From contig CAYOEA010000004.1 in assembly GCA_964402995.1 (NCBI GenBank), forward strand, positions 62,001 through 126,000: a stretch of 64,000 nt of DNA, written 5' to 3'. Below the pieces are notes generated by a model. The model was given only the letters and a program-made list of their open reading frames with translations. It was not told the DNA's origin and ran no database searches. Source of the stretch: GCA-2686295 sp964402995. Its GTDB lineage: Archaea > Nanobdellota > Nanobdellia > Woesearchaeales > GCA-2686295. Shown here piece after piece: positions 43,616 to 52,900 of the stretch. Within the stretch, counting starts at the first letter, position 1, and the number at the start of each line of letters is the position of its first letter. Both the position numbers and the translations under genes were made by a program.

Positions 43616-44812
43616 ATGTTAGTTGGAGTCGTAGGAAAACCAAATGTGGGAAAAAGCACTTTCTTTAAGGCATTGACCTTAGCAGATGTAGAGATAGCAA
43701 ACTACCCGTTCGCAACAATAAAACCAAATCATGGAATAGGCTTTGCAAGAGTGGAAGCAGTTTGCAAGGAATTTGACACTCAATGTAACCCAAGAGAAGG
43801 CTTTTGTACTGGCGAGACTAGATTTGTACCTATTGATGTAATAGACGTTGCAGGAGTCGTTCCTGGAGCTCACGAAGGCAAAGGTATGGGAAGTCAATTC
43901 TTAAATGATTTAAACCAAGCAGATGCACTTATACATGTGATAGACTGCGCTGGAACAACTAACGAAAAAGGAGAAAGCGTACCAGCAGGAAGCTATGATC
44001 CAATAAATGATATAAAATTTCTAGAAGAAGAACTAGATTACTGGTATCTAAACATACTAAAACATGGCTGGGAAAAAATTGCAAGACAAGCACAACAAGA
44101 AAGCAGAGAAGTAGAAAAAGCAATAGAGAAACAAATGTCAGGAGTTGGAGTTACAGAAGAAATTGCAAAAAGAATAGTAAACCAACTTGATTATGAAAGA
44201 AAAGTTCCAGCAGTATGGACAGAAGCACAATTATTCAGACTAGCACAAGAATTCAGAAAAGAAACCAAGCCAATGATAATAGTTGCAAATAAAATAGACA
44301 TACCAGTTGCAGCAGAAAATCTTGAGCGATTAAAAAAAGAATTTCCAGAACTAACAATTATACCCTGCAGCGCAGAATCAGAACTAGGACTAAGAGAAGC
44401 TGCAAAACATAAAATGATAGATTATGTGCAAGGAAATAAAAGTTTTAACATCACAGGAGATTTAAACGATAAACAAAAAGCAGGATTAGAATTTATTAGA
44501 ACAAACATATTAGAAAAAAGACCAGAAGGAACAGGAGTCCAAGAAGTAATGGACAATGTAATGTTCAAAATATTAAAACGAATAGCAATATTTCCAGGTG
44601 GACTAAATAATCTAACAGACCAACACGGAAATGTCCTTCCAGATTGCTTCTTAATGCCAGAAGGATCAACAGCATTAGACTTTGCATATAAAATTCACAC
44701 TGATTTAGGAAAAGGATTTATTAGAGCAATAGATGTGAAAAGTAAACGAACAGTTGGAAAAGAACATTTATTACAACATCGAGATGTAGTAGAAATAATA
44801 AGTGATAAATAA
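43616..44812 (+). CDS. ychF: YchF/Obg-like GTPase with TGS domain
   Basis: Ribosome-associated P-loop NTPase of the Obg/YchF family, archaeal type. G1 is GVVGKPNVGKSTF at the N-terminus, the switch region is NYPFATIKPNHG, G3 is DVIDVAGVVPGAHEGKG and G4 is IVANKIDIP. A coiled helical insert lies near 165-205, and the C-terminal TGS domain (about 320-398) has YKIHTDLGKGFIRAIDV and a terminal HRDVVEII. The start at 43616 is chosen by the canonical MLVGVVGKPNVGKS beginning and the TATA position. It acts in translation quality control or stress in other organisms. Confidence 0.92.
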   Translation: MLVGVVGKPNVGKSTFFKALTLADVEIANYPFATIKPNHGIGFARVEAVCKEFDTQCNPREGFCTGETRFVPIDVIDVAGVVPGAHEGKGMGSQFLNDLNQADALIHVIDCAGTTNEKGESVPAGSYDPINDIKFLEEELDYWYLNILKHGWEKIARQAQQESREVEKAIEKQMSGVGVTEEIAKRIVNQLDYERKVPAVWTEAQLFRLAQEFRKETKPMIIVANKIDIPVAAENLERLKKEFPELTIIPCSAESELGLREAAKHKMIDYVQGNKSFNITGDLNDKQKAGLEFIRTNILEKRPEGTGVQEVMDNVMFKILKRIAIFPGGLNNLTDQHGNVLPDCFLMPEGSTALDFAYKIHTDLGKGFIRAIDVKSKRTVGKEHLLQHRDVVEIISDK

Positions 44813-44832
44813 AAATAATTAGAAATTAAAAA

Positions 44833-45504
44833 TTATTTTTTAGAAGTAGGTCGCTTAGGTGAATTCTGAATTTTAGCTTTAGATTCAGTTTCTAAAACAG
44901 GTTCATCTTTCCCTTTAATTAAACCATATTTTTCTAAAATAACTTTATATTGAACAAAATCATCAGAAGCCTTAAATGCTTTTAAATATCTAGGAGATAA
45001 TTTAGTAATCCATGAATGCGTTATCTTTAGAACTTCTTTAACATCTTCATCAATAACAGGCTGCGGCTCTGCTTCGAAATCTTCTTCGAATTCGTCTTCA
45101 AGTTCATCAGGCGATCTTCTGTATAAACCAAGCATACGCATAATACCGGCTAAAATACCAGACTTTTTCTCTTCAAGTTCTTCTTCCATTTCATGAAGTT
45201 GTTCTTCTTCATCTTCAATCTCTTCTACTTCTTCTTCCATGGCGTGAAGTTTTAATTTTTCATCATCAGAAAGCTCATCATCTTCAATATCGTAACGTCT
45301 TTTCCATCGGAAAATCTTTTGAAAAAAAGAAGGTTCTTTGTACTCTACATGAGTTTCTGTATCAGAAATCTCAGGAACATTCTCATCAGGCTTTGATTTA
45401 AGAAAATTAATAGTTTGAGAAAAAGACTTTGGAGTACTCTTTCTAATCTTACCTAAATACTTGTCCATATCATCATTAAAATTTTTTTGACTAATAATAA
45501 CCAC
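44833..45504 (-). CDS. Acidic coiled-coil protein, unknown
   Basis: 223 aa with GTG start. Residues about 75-115 are strongly acidic and helical (EEEVEEIEDEEEQLHEMEEE). Two short amphipathic, basic/hydrophobic segments, SFFQKIFRWKRRYD (about 58-72) and SGILAGIMRMLGLYRR (about 115-130), each followed by an acidic run (DIEDDE, DELEDEFEED), look like an internal duplication and could touch a membrane. The C-terminal part has ITKLSPRYLKAFKASDDFVQYKVIL. TATA-like TTTATATAGT is about 40 nt upstream. I do not recognise it. It faces the ychF gene tail to tail. Confidence 0.65.
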   Translation of the reverse strand: MVIISQKNFNDDMDKYLGKIRKSTPKSFSQTINFLKSKPDENVPEISDTETHVEYKEPSFFQKIFRWKRRYDIEDDELSDDEKLKLHAMEEEVEEIEDEEEQLHEMEEELEEKKSGILAGIMRMLGLYRRSPDELEDEFEEDFEAEPQPVIDEDVKEVLKITHSWITKLSPRYLKAFKASDDFVQYKVILEKYGLIKGKDEPVLETESKAKIQNSPKRPTSKK

Positions 45505-45825
45505 CCTGTGTAAATGAATACAATAGAAATGTTTTCAAAATACTATATAAATCTTTTGAAAGAAAATAAAGAATTGGATAAAATAAAAGATAAAAAAACG
45601 GGATGCTTGAATTCAAAACAAGTTCTTGCATCTGTACGCGCCAAAAAATAAGATTTACAATCTTACAAATAAGACCTAAAAAACACGTAGAAAAGAATAA
45701 AAAAATGGGGACACTGGGCGACACAAAAATTAATTATTGATTTTTGGGCTTAGAAAAACAAAGTATTTCTAAGATTCAAACTCGAATCAACAGAAACTCT
45801 AAAACACATAGAAAAGAATAAAAAA
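45505..45825. other. Intergenic region with hairpins and a tRNA-Trp 3'-end copy
   Basis: About 320 bases, no gene seen. Overlapping stems compete at 45652-45674: TAAGATT-TAC-AATCTTA and TCTTA-CAAA-TAAGA. An 8-bp hairpin CTTAGAAA/TTTCTAAG at 45749-45773 closely resembles the stem in each 51-bp unit at 7.3 kb. The copy of the tRNA-Trp 3' end is listed separately. Confidence 0.6.
45680..45718 (-). repeat. Partial duplicate of the tRNA-Trp 3' end
   Basis: 39 bases matching 45801-45838 with one substitution and one extra A: 3' flank, discriminator base, 3' acceptor strand and 3' T-stem strand, ending before the T loop. The repeat spacing is 120-121 bp. It cannot form a tRNA alone. Confidence 0.78.
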
Positions 45826-45954
45826 TGGGGACACTGGGATTCGAACCCAGATCTAAGGCTTTCTTCAAAGGTTGATTTAAGTCACAGATCAATTAAGATC
45901 TCGTTTTTCCACTTACTGGAGGCCCCTATTCTAGCCAGGTTATACTATGTCCCC
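45826..45954 (-). tRNA. tRNA-Trp (CCA) with an intron of about 55 nt
   Basis: Minus strand. Acceptor GGGGACA/TGTCCCC with A73; D loop contains AACCTGGCTA; anticodon stem GGGGC and loop CTCCAG place anticodon CCA; exon 2 resumes at AGCCTT (GU-rich stem partner), with T arm CTGGG-TTCGAAT-CCCAG. Between G37 and A38 lie about 55 extra bases, the canonical archaeal intron position, including a stem AGATC/GATCT. The D stem has one mismatch by my folding, and I could not verify a perfect bulge-helix-bulge. No clear C/D boxes are seen. A partial copy of its 3' end lies downstream. Confidence 0.8.
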
Positions 45955-46005
45955 ATAATATAATTAATTTAATAAAAATAAAGAAAAAGAAATAGTATTT
46001 AAAGC

Positions 46006-48435
46006 TTATCTTCGGCTTCGCTTTGCTTTTTTAGCTGCTTTTTTCTTAGGACCAGGAACAAATCTTAGAGTTTTGTACCCAATAACACCAACAAAGAACA
46101 CTGAAACTAACAATAAAAGCCAGTTAATGTGCCAGCAAGCTTGAACTAAAAAGTCACGAAGGCTAAACTGCTCTTTTTTAACAACAACTAAAGTGATGTC
46201 TGGACTAACAGTTGTAGCGTTTTGAGAGTCTGAAGCAATAATGTTGATATATTCAATACCATACCAATCAGTATCAGGAGTTAAAACCATTTGTTCATTA
46301 TCGAAAGCTACAGAGATATTTTCAGGCTCCATAAAAATAGATAAACTTAGATTATCAGCATCTGGATCGACAAATAATGAATCTAAATCAACAGCAAAAG
46401 GTTTATCTTGATCCCATACAAAATAAGTATCATTCACATCATCATAATTAACAGTTTCAGCATCATAAGGAGTTCCTCTAAGTAAATAAATTACCATAAG
46501 AGCAAGAGCCATGATAATTGCTAAAGTAACAATTAATGAAGTAAACTTCTTAGCTTTTAATCTGCCTTTTCTTGGAATAACTAATGCAACTATCAAAAGA
46601 GCAATTGCAGCTAAAATCAATAATAATGAAACGAACTGACAAGGATATTCCTTAAAGTATAGATAAGCACGCTCAAGGAAAGGTTTATCTTGAAGCTTCA
46701 CAATTAAAGGAAACTCATAAGCCAAGCCATCAATTGCTAAACCAACACTGATAAGATAATCTCCTAATCTGTTTTCTGAAGTATGATCTGATATAATCAT
46801 AATTTCAGCAGATTGACCAGGTTCTAAATAAACTTCGGATTGATTAAGTTTCATAAAGAAATCAGGGTAAGAGTATAAGTCATATAAACCGCCTTTTAAA
46901 CCCTCATTTGTTAAAACAAAAGTTGTACTATTTTCAGTTTCTGATCTAAAAGCGAATTTCTTTTTATTAATGTCAACTAAATAACAGTTATAATCTGAAA
47001 CAAGTTCAATAGATTTACTTTCAGATTGCTCTGAAAAAATAACAGTCTCACCATCAGCATTTTCATGAAGTGCTTTTACTAAAACAGATAAATCATGAAA
47101 TTGATTATCAGTTCCAAAATCTTCAAATGCGTCGATTGAAAGAGTAAGATTTAATTCTTCACCTGCTTTAATTGATAATTCAGATTCAGACAATTCAGTA
47201 AAATCAGGACTAGCATAAACAGCCAAGTATTCATCAAAAATACCATTGTTATTAATGCTTAAAACAAATTCTTTATCATCTTCTGTACAGAAAGTAGATT
47301 CTACATTATCAAGAGAAAATGCAATGTTATAACAATCTAATACATCAATAGATAAATCATACGAACTTGAAATATTTCCATATTCTGAGTGTGTGTTTAA
47401 AGTAAAATTATAAGTTCCAAGATTTGAACCTTCAACAATATCAAAATTTAATTGAACCATGACATCATCTTCAACTAGAACTGAATCATTACTTAAAGAA
47501 ATAAAGTAAGGTGCATCAACAAGTTCTAAATTAATTATATTTTCAGTAGAATCATCAAGATCAATTATAATATTAATTGACTCAACTTTGTCTTCACAAA
47601 CATAATCAGAATACAAATCTTCAGATACTAAATCCTTTCCAAAGAAAAGATCATAATCATAATCATAAGTAATAAGATTTTCTGATTCAACAGAAGTAGC
47701 TAAACCATTATGTTGAGCTAAAACATCAAATCTAGCAACAAAGTCACCATATTTTGAACAATCAAATTTAAGTTTTGCAGGAATAACACCTTCTTGCCCA
47801 GGCTCTAGAACTAAATAGTTCGTATTTGGATAAGCTGCGAATTCCTCAAAGTTTGATGAAACAGAATAATTCTCTTCAAAAGAACCCACATTAGTTACAT
47901 GAAGTTCATAATCAAAAGGAGTACAAGGAAGTTGTTCGCTTGTAGGTGCAGTTAAACCAACTTCTAAATTTTGACAAGTGCCAAGAATTAATTCTTTTTT
48001 AATAACACCACTTGCGCCACTACTACTTTTTACATAAATCTTTAGAGTTTTATCAAATACATCGCATGGAGCAGAAATAACAAAATCTATTTCTTTTGAT
48101 TTTCCAGGCATTAACTCAAAGATAGAATCTTCAAAATTTACATAATCTAAGTTTGAAGAAAGCTGATAAATGTTCTTTGAAGAACCATCATTTTTAATCT
48201 TAATAGAATCAGTGAATTCTGCGCAAGAACAAACTTTAAGCACTTCGCTCAAAGCAAAAACACTAAATTCAGCATCAGTCTGAGAGTTTGATTCAACAGG
48301 AACATAAACTATTTTTTCTTTTACGTCTGAAGAACCATCCATATGAATTAGATTCACATCGATAATTTCAGCACTAACGAATATTGATAGGAATAGGAAT
48401 AATACTAGAATAATTGGAATAAATTTTAATTTCAT
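46006..48435 (-). CDS. Large single-pass envelope protein with Ig-like repeats
   Basis: 809 aa: signal peptide (FIPIILVLFLFLSIFVSAEI), then about five Ig/NEW3-like beta domains with paired cysteines, each ending in an -L-x-PG-(Q/K)-type turn (LVLEPGQEG, VYLEPGQSA, FELMPGKSK), as in archaeal CARDB/COG1470-type proteins. Two membrane helices near 615-635 and 645-665 bracket a short loop; a cadherin-like domain (about 680-765) follows, and a final helix near 775-795 precedes a cytoplasmic basic tail ending KKAKRSRR. It is upstream of tRNA-Trp and downstream of the putative S-layer gene. Probably an S-layer anchor or envelope scaffold. Confidence 0.72.
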   Translation of the reverse strand: MKLKFIPIILVLFLFLSIFVSAEIIDVNLIHMDGSSDVKEKIVYVPVESNSQTDAEFSVFALSEVLKVCSCAEFTDSIKIKNDGSSKNIYQLSSNLDYVNFEDSIFELMPGKSKEIDFVISAPCDVFDKTLKIYVKSSSGASGVIKKELILGTCQNLEVGLTAPTSEQLPCTPFDYELHVTNVGSFEENYSVSSNFEEFAAYPNTNYLVLEPGQEGVIPAKLKFDCSKYGDFVARFDVLAQHNGLATSVESENLITYDYDYDLFFGKDLVSEDLYSDYVCEDKVESINIIIDLDDSTENIINLELVDAPYFISLSNDSVLVEDDVMVQLNFDIVEGSNLGTYNFTLNTHSEYGNISSSYDLSIDVLDCYNIAFSLDNVESTFCTEDDKEFVLSINNNGIFDEYLAVYASPDFTELSESELSIKAGEELNLTLSIDAFEDFGTDNQFHDLSVLVKALHENADGETVIFSEQSESKSIELVSDYNCYLVDINKKKFAFRSETENSTTFVLTNEGLKGGLYDLYSYPDFFMKLNQSEVYLEPGQSAEIMIISDHTSENRLGDYLISVGLAIDGLAYEFPLIVKLQDKPFLERAYLYFKEYPCQFVSLLLILAAIALLIVALVIPRKGRLKAKKFTSLIVTLAIIMALALMVIYLLRGTPYDAETVNYDDVNDTYFVWDQDKPFAVDLDSLFVDPDADNLSLSIFMEPENISVAFDNEQMVLTPDTDWYGIEYINIIASDSQNATTVSPDITLVVVKKEQFSLRDFLVQACWHINWLLLLVSVFFVGVIGYKTLRFVPGPKKKAAKKAKRSRR

Positions 48436-48532
48436 GGTTTTGCACCTAAGATATTTTTTTTATAAAAATGTTTAATAAATAAATGTTAAGTTAAATGAAA
48501 AAAAATAAGAAAAAAAAATAAAATAATTAGAC

Positions 48533-49804
48533 TTAGTAATAAGTCTGTGTATCGTCTTCTTCATCACGGCCTCTTAACTTGTTGAATCCAACAATAAGTC
48601 CAATAATGATTAAGATGATTACTAAAACGATTAATGCAATTTCTAAAACTCTTTTGAAGTCTGTTGATTGTGCATCATCTGCTTCATCTACTTCGTCACC
48701 ATCAATGCTAACAGTTAAAGGGACTGTTTCAGTTTCGCCGCCAGTAGCAACAGTAACTAAAAATAATCTTTCTCCATCTGCGTCTGCATCAGTTTCGATG
48801 TTTAGGTAAGCAACTTTAGTTTCTCCACCAGCTAAAACTAATTGAGCGCCAGGTGAGATTGTGCTTGATCCCCATGAGTCAACACCAGAAACAACTAAAG
48901 TGTAGATTTTTGTTGAATCTCCTTTATTAGTAATAATAATAGGGAATTCTACATCTTCACCAGCGTTAGCTTCTTTTCTATCAGGTGCAGTAACAGTTGT
49001 TCTTTCTTCTCCGTAAGTTCTTTCGGAGCAAGCGTCACCTTCTAAAACTGTGATTTGAGTAGTTTCTTTTGAAGTTTCAAATTCGTCGAATTCAGCAGTG
49101 ATTACAACATCGTATGTACCAGGTTCAGCACAGTTAGGAATTCTTAGAAGGAATTCTTCTAAAGTTTCTTTTTCGTCTGCTTCTAGTTCATCTAGATATT
49201 CTGAGTCTTGAATGTTTAGTGCAGGAACTGCAACTGTAACTTTAACATCATCAAGGTCACTATCTCCAATATTTTCAACTTTAACTGTAGCTGTAAATGC
49301 TCTTCCAGCGTTAACAGAAGTTGAAGGACTGAATGAATAGTCTTTAATTTGTACTGCGTCTTCTTCGTCAATACCAACAACATGAAGTTCAACTCTTTCT
49401 TCGAATGAAATACCTTTTTCATCTCCAAGTCTTAATCTTAAAGTTGTATACTTTTTATCCATTTTTGTTGGAACTTCTAAGTTCAGTGTAAATGTTTTGT
49501 AGTCGTTTTCTGCTAAATCAAAAGTTCTTGTTGCATCTGATACAAGTGCACCCTCTTTATGAGCGTATTTGTAACCATAGATGTCTGCTTCGATTTGAGC
49601 ATTCACAACGTCACCAGTAGCTAAAACTCTTATTTTAATGTCTAGCTCTTGGCCTCTTTCTACTTCAAGGCTGTAAGTATCATCATAAAAATCAACAGCT
49701 TCGCCGTCAATTAATACATCAAATACTTCTAAGTCTACAGCACTTGCAAATGATGATGCAGTTAATAGTACTAGCATCACAACAATTAGTTTACCAAAGT
49801 TCAT
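48533..49804 (-). CDS. Putative S-layer protein (Woesearchaeota-type)
   Basis: 423 aa. Signal peptide MNFGKLIVVMLVLLTASSF; three beta domains (about 22-130, 140-260 and 280-375), CARDB-like in the middle (VNAGRAFTATVKVENIGDSD); a single C-terminal helix (ALIVLVIILIIIGLIVGF) and a cytoplasmic tail with an acidic run ending TQTYY. From memory, DPANN proteins annotated as putative S-layer share this plan and the final TYY. The ATG at 49804 has a strong SD GAGGGGGT 6 nt upstream; an extended frame to 49867 is rejected. Such a clean SD suggests high expression. Confidence 0.75.
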   Translation of the reverse strand: MNFGKLIVVMLVLLTASSFASAVDLEVFDVLIDGEAVDFYDDTYSLEVERGQELDIKIRVLATGDVVNAQIEADIYGYKYAHKEGALVSDATRTFDLAENDYKTFTLNLEVPTKMDKKYTTLRLRLGDEKGISFEERVELHVVGIDEEDAVQIKDYSFSPSTSVNAGRAFTATVKVENIGDSDLDDVKVTVAVPALNIQDSEYLDELEADEKETLEEFLLRIPNCAEPGTYDVVITAEFDEFETSKETTQITVLEGDACSERTYGEERTTVTAPDRKEANAGEDVEFPIIITNKGDSTKIYTLVVSGVDSWGSSTISPGAQLVLAGGETKVAYLNIETDADADGERLFLVTVATGGETETVPLTVSIDGDEVDEADDAQSTDFKRVLEIALIVLVIILIIIGLIVGFNKLRGRDEEDDTQTYY

Positions 49805-49953
49805 TTTTTTACCCCCTCGGTTAATGTGTTTTTTTTTAATATCAAGACAATTCCACGACGGAACCACCAGATAAACTCTTAATCTAAACGAGTATTTAAA
49901 GGTTTCGCTTATTTTTCATTTAAGAGTGAAAACTGTTTGTCTTTATTTCCGAG

Positions 49954-52900
49954 TTATATAATTCTGACAGGTATCTGTTTTTGTCTCCATAAATCAGAAT
50001 CGCTAACGAAAATACTGAAATAATAGTCTCCAGGTTGTACGTGATCAGGAATATATACCCAAGATTTAACGTGAGCTCGTCCGTGCGCGTCAACATCAAC
50101 AGTGCCAAGAATTTCTTTAACACCATATTCAACAATCATAACACCAACAGTTAAATCTTCGAAATCATGACTGATGTAATTACTTAAAGTTACACCAACA
50201 AGACTATATTCACCTCTTTCAACAGTATTATAATCAACACCAAAAATTTGAGTGTCTACAATTTTAATACCATCTTCAACGTTGTTATTTAAATTAAACT
50301 CATCGTTGTCAAGAGGACTGTCACAACCAGGATCTTCAGGATAATCTGTCAGACCGTCATTGTCATTGTCAACCCCATCACTACAAATGTGTTGGGTGCG
50401 TTCTTTAATTCTAATGCTAAAAATAGCTTGGGAAGTATATAATCCATCATAGACATATACTACGAAATTGTGAAGTCCTAACTGAGGTTCAGTTGGAACA
50501 AAGCTAATTATGCCAGTGTTCGAATCTATATTAAAAAGATTTGTACTATCTGAATAAATTAGAGTGTCATTATCAGGGTCGCTTGCAATTACTTGATAAG
50601 AGAAAGGTTCTCCAACATAAGCAATTAAATCAGCTCCTTGAATAATAGGTCTTCCAGGTGCAGGTAAAACTGTAAGCATGAAAGTATCAGATACAGATTT
50701 TGAACCAGCACTACAAGTAACAGTTACTTGGTAAACGCCAATTTCACTATGTACAGGCGTAAATGAAATTACACCATCATAAGTGCCAATATCAAATATA
50801 AAAATATCATCTACAAAAGATATTATATCACCATCAGGATCATAACACATTACTTGATACATAAAAGGAACGTCTTCTGTTGAAACCATATCAGGAATTG
50901 GATCCATAATTAAATCATCAGTGACTTCTTCAACATAAATTTGGAAAGTATCATTTGTAGAAAATTCCCCATCACTAACTGAAACAGTACATGAAGCAAC
51001 ACCAGTCCAATCTAAGACTGAATTAAGTATTAAAGTTGTGCCATTTAATTGGCAATCGACTTCACTAGTGTTTTCTGAAACAATTGTGAAAGTTAAATTA
51101 TCATTTTCCGCATCAGAAACTAAAGTTGTTAAGTCAATAACATGAACAACTGAACCAAAATCTTCTAATAAATAAGCATCAGGAATAGTTAAATTCCATT
51201 CAGGCGCAGTATTATTATTACAATTTTGAACTGTAAAAGTTGCACTATCAACATCAAAATATTGATTTAAAGTAACATCAGTAGCTTTGAAAGTAATAGT
51301 TTCAGAACTTAACAAATTAACATTATAAGCAATAGTAACTAAACCATTAGCATCAATTGATACAATTAAATTTGAATTGTTTGAATAAGACCAATTGATT
51401 AAATCGCCATCAACTTCAGTCAAATAATCATCCAAATCAAAAGTGCTGAATGAATCATATGAACAAATAGTTTGATCAGGAATGCCTGAAACATTAGGCA
51501 TATCATCAACAGGTAAAACTTCAATGTTAAAAGTATCATCTGCAAAAGCACCAAAAGTATCAGTTACTCGAATAGTACAAGTAGTATTACCATTCCAATT
51601 AAGAACAGAATACAAAACTAAAGAGTTATTCTCAATCTGACAATTAACCTCTGAAAGATTCTCATCCTGAACAGCGAATGTTAAATTATCGCCATCAGCA
51701 TCAAAAACCATAGTAGACAAATTAACAACATGAGTATAAGGATCAAAGTCTTCTAATAAAGTAACATCTGAAATATTAGTGGTCCACTCAGGATCATTAT
51801 TACCGCAATCTTGAATTGCAAAAAATGTGTGTCCATAAGCAAATAATTGATTAAGAGTTTCATCAGTTGCTTTGAAAGTAATAGTTTCATAACTAATAAA
51901 ATATGTACTTGGTGAAGTAACTGTTACAACATTATCTGAATCAATTGAAACAGGAAGATATCCATTACTAATATAAGTCCAATTAATAGAATCACCATCA
52001 ACTTCAGTCAAATAATCATCTAAATCAAAAGTTGCAAAAGAATCACCAAAACAAATTGTTTGATTTGGAATTCCATAAACTACAGGCATATCATCAACAG
52101 GTAAAACTTCAATGTTAAAAGTATCATCTGCAAAAGCACCAAAAGTATCAGTTACTCGAATAGTACAAGTAGTATTACCATTCCAATTTAAAACTGAATA
52201 AAGCACTAATGAATTGTTTTCAATCTGACAATTAACCTCTGAAATAGTTTCATCAACAACAGAAAAAGTTAAAATATCACCATCAGCATCAAAAACATTA
52301 TTGTTTAAATCAACAACATGAGTATAAGGATTAAAATCTTCCAATAAAGTAACATCTGAAATATTAGTAGTCCACTCAGGATCATTATTACCACAATCTT
52401 TAGTTGAAAATACAGTGTAATCTTGACTAAATAATTGATTAAGAGTATTGTCTGTAGCTTGAAAAGTTATTGTTTCTGAACCAACCCAAGTAGGTGGAGT
52501 AACGGTTACAACATTATCTGAATCAATAGATACAGGAAAATTACCATTACTAAAATAAGTCCAGTTAACAGAATCACCATCAACTTCAGTCAAATAATCA
52601 TCTAAATCAAAAGTAGTAAATGAATCACCTAAACAAATAGTTTGATCAGGAATGCCTGAAACATTAGGCATATCATCAACAGGTAAAACTTCAATGTTAA
52701 AAGTATCATCTGCAAAAGCACCAAAAGTATCAGTTACTCGAATAGTACAAGTAGTATTACCATTCCAATTAAGAACAGAATACAAAACTAAAGAGTTATT
52801 CTCAATCTGACAATTAACCTCTGAAAGAGTTTCATCAACAACACTGAAAGTTAAAATATCACCATCAGCATCAAAAACATTATTGTTTAAATCAACAACA

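Noticed and set aside
49805..49867. N-terminal extension of the putative S-layer protein
   Set aside because: The extension reads through the Shine-Dalgarno and would put 21 polar residues before a normal signal peptide.
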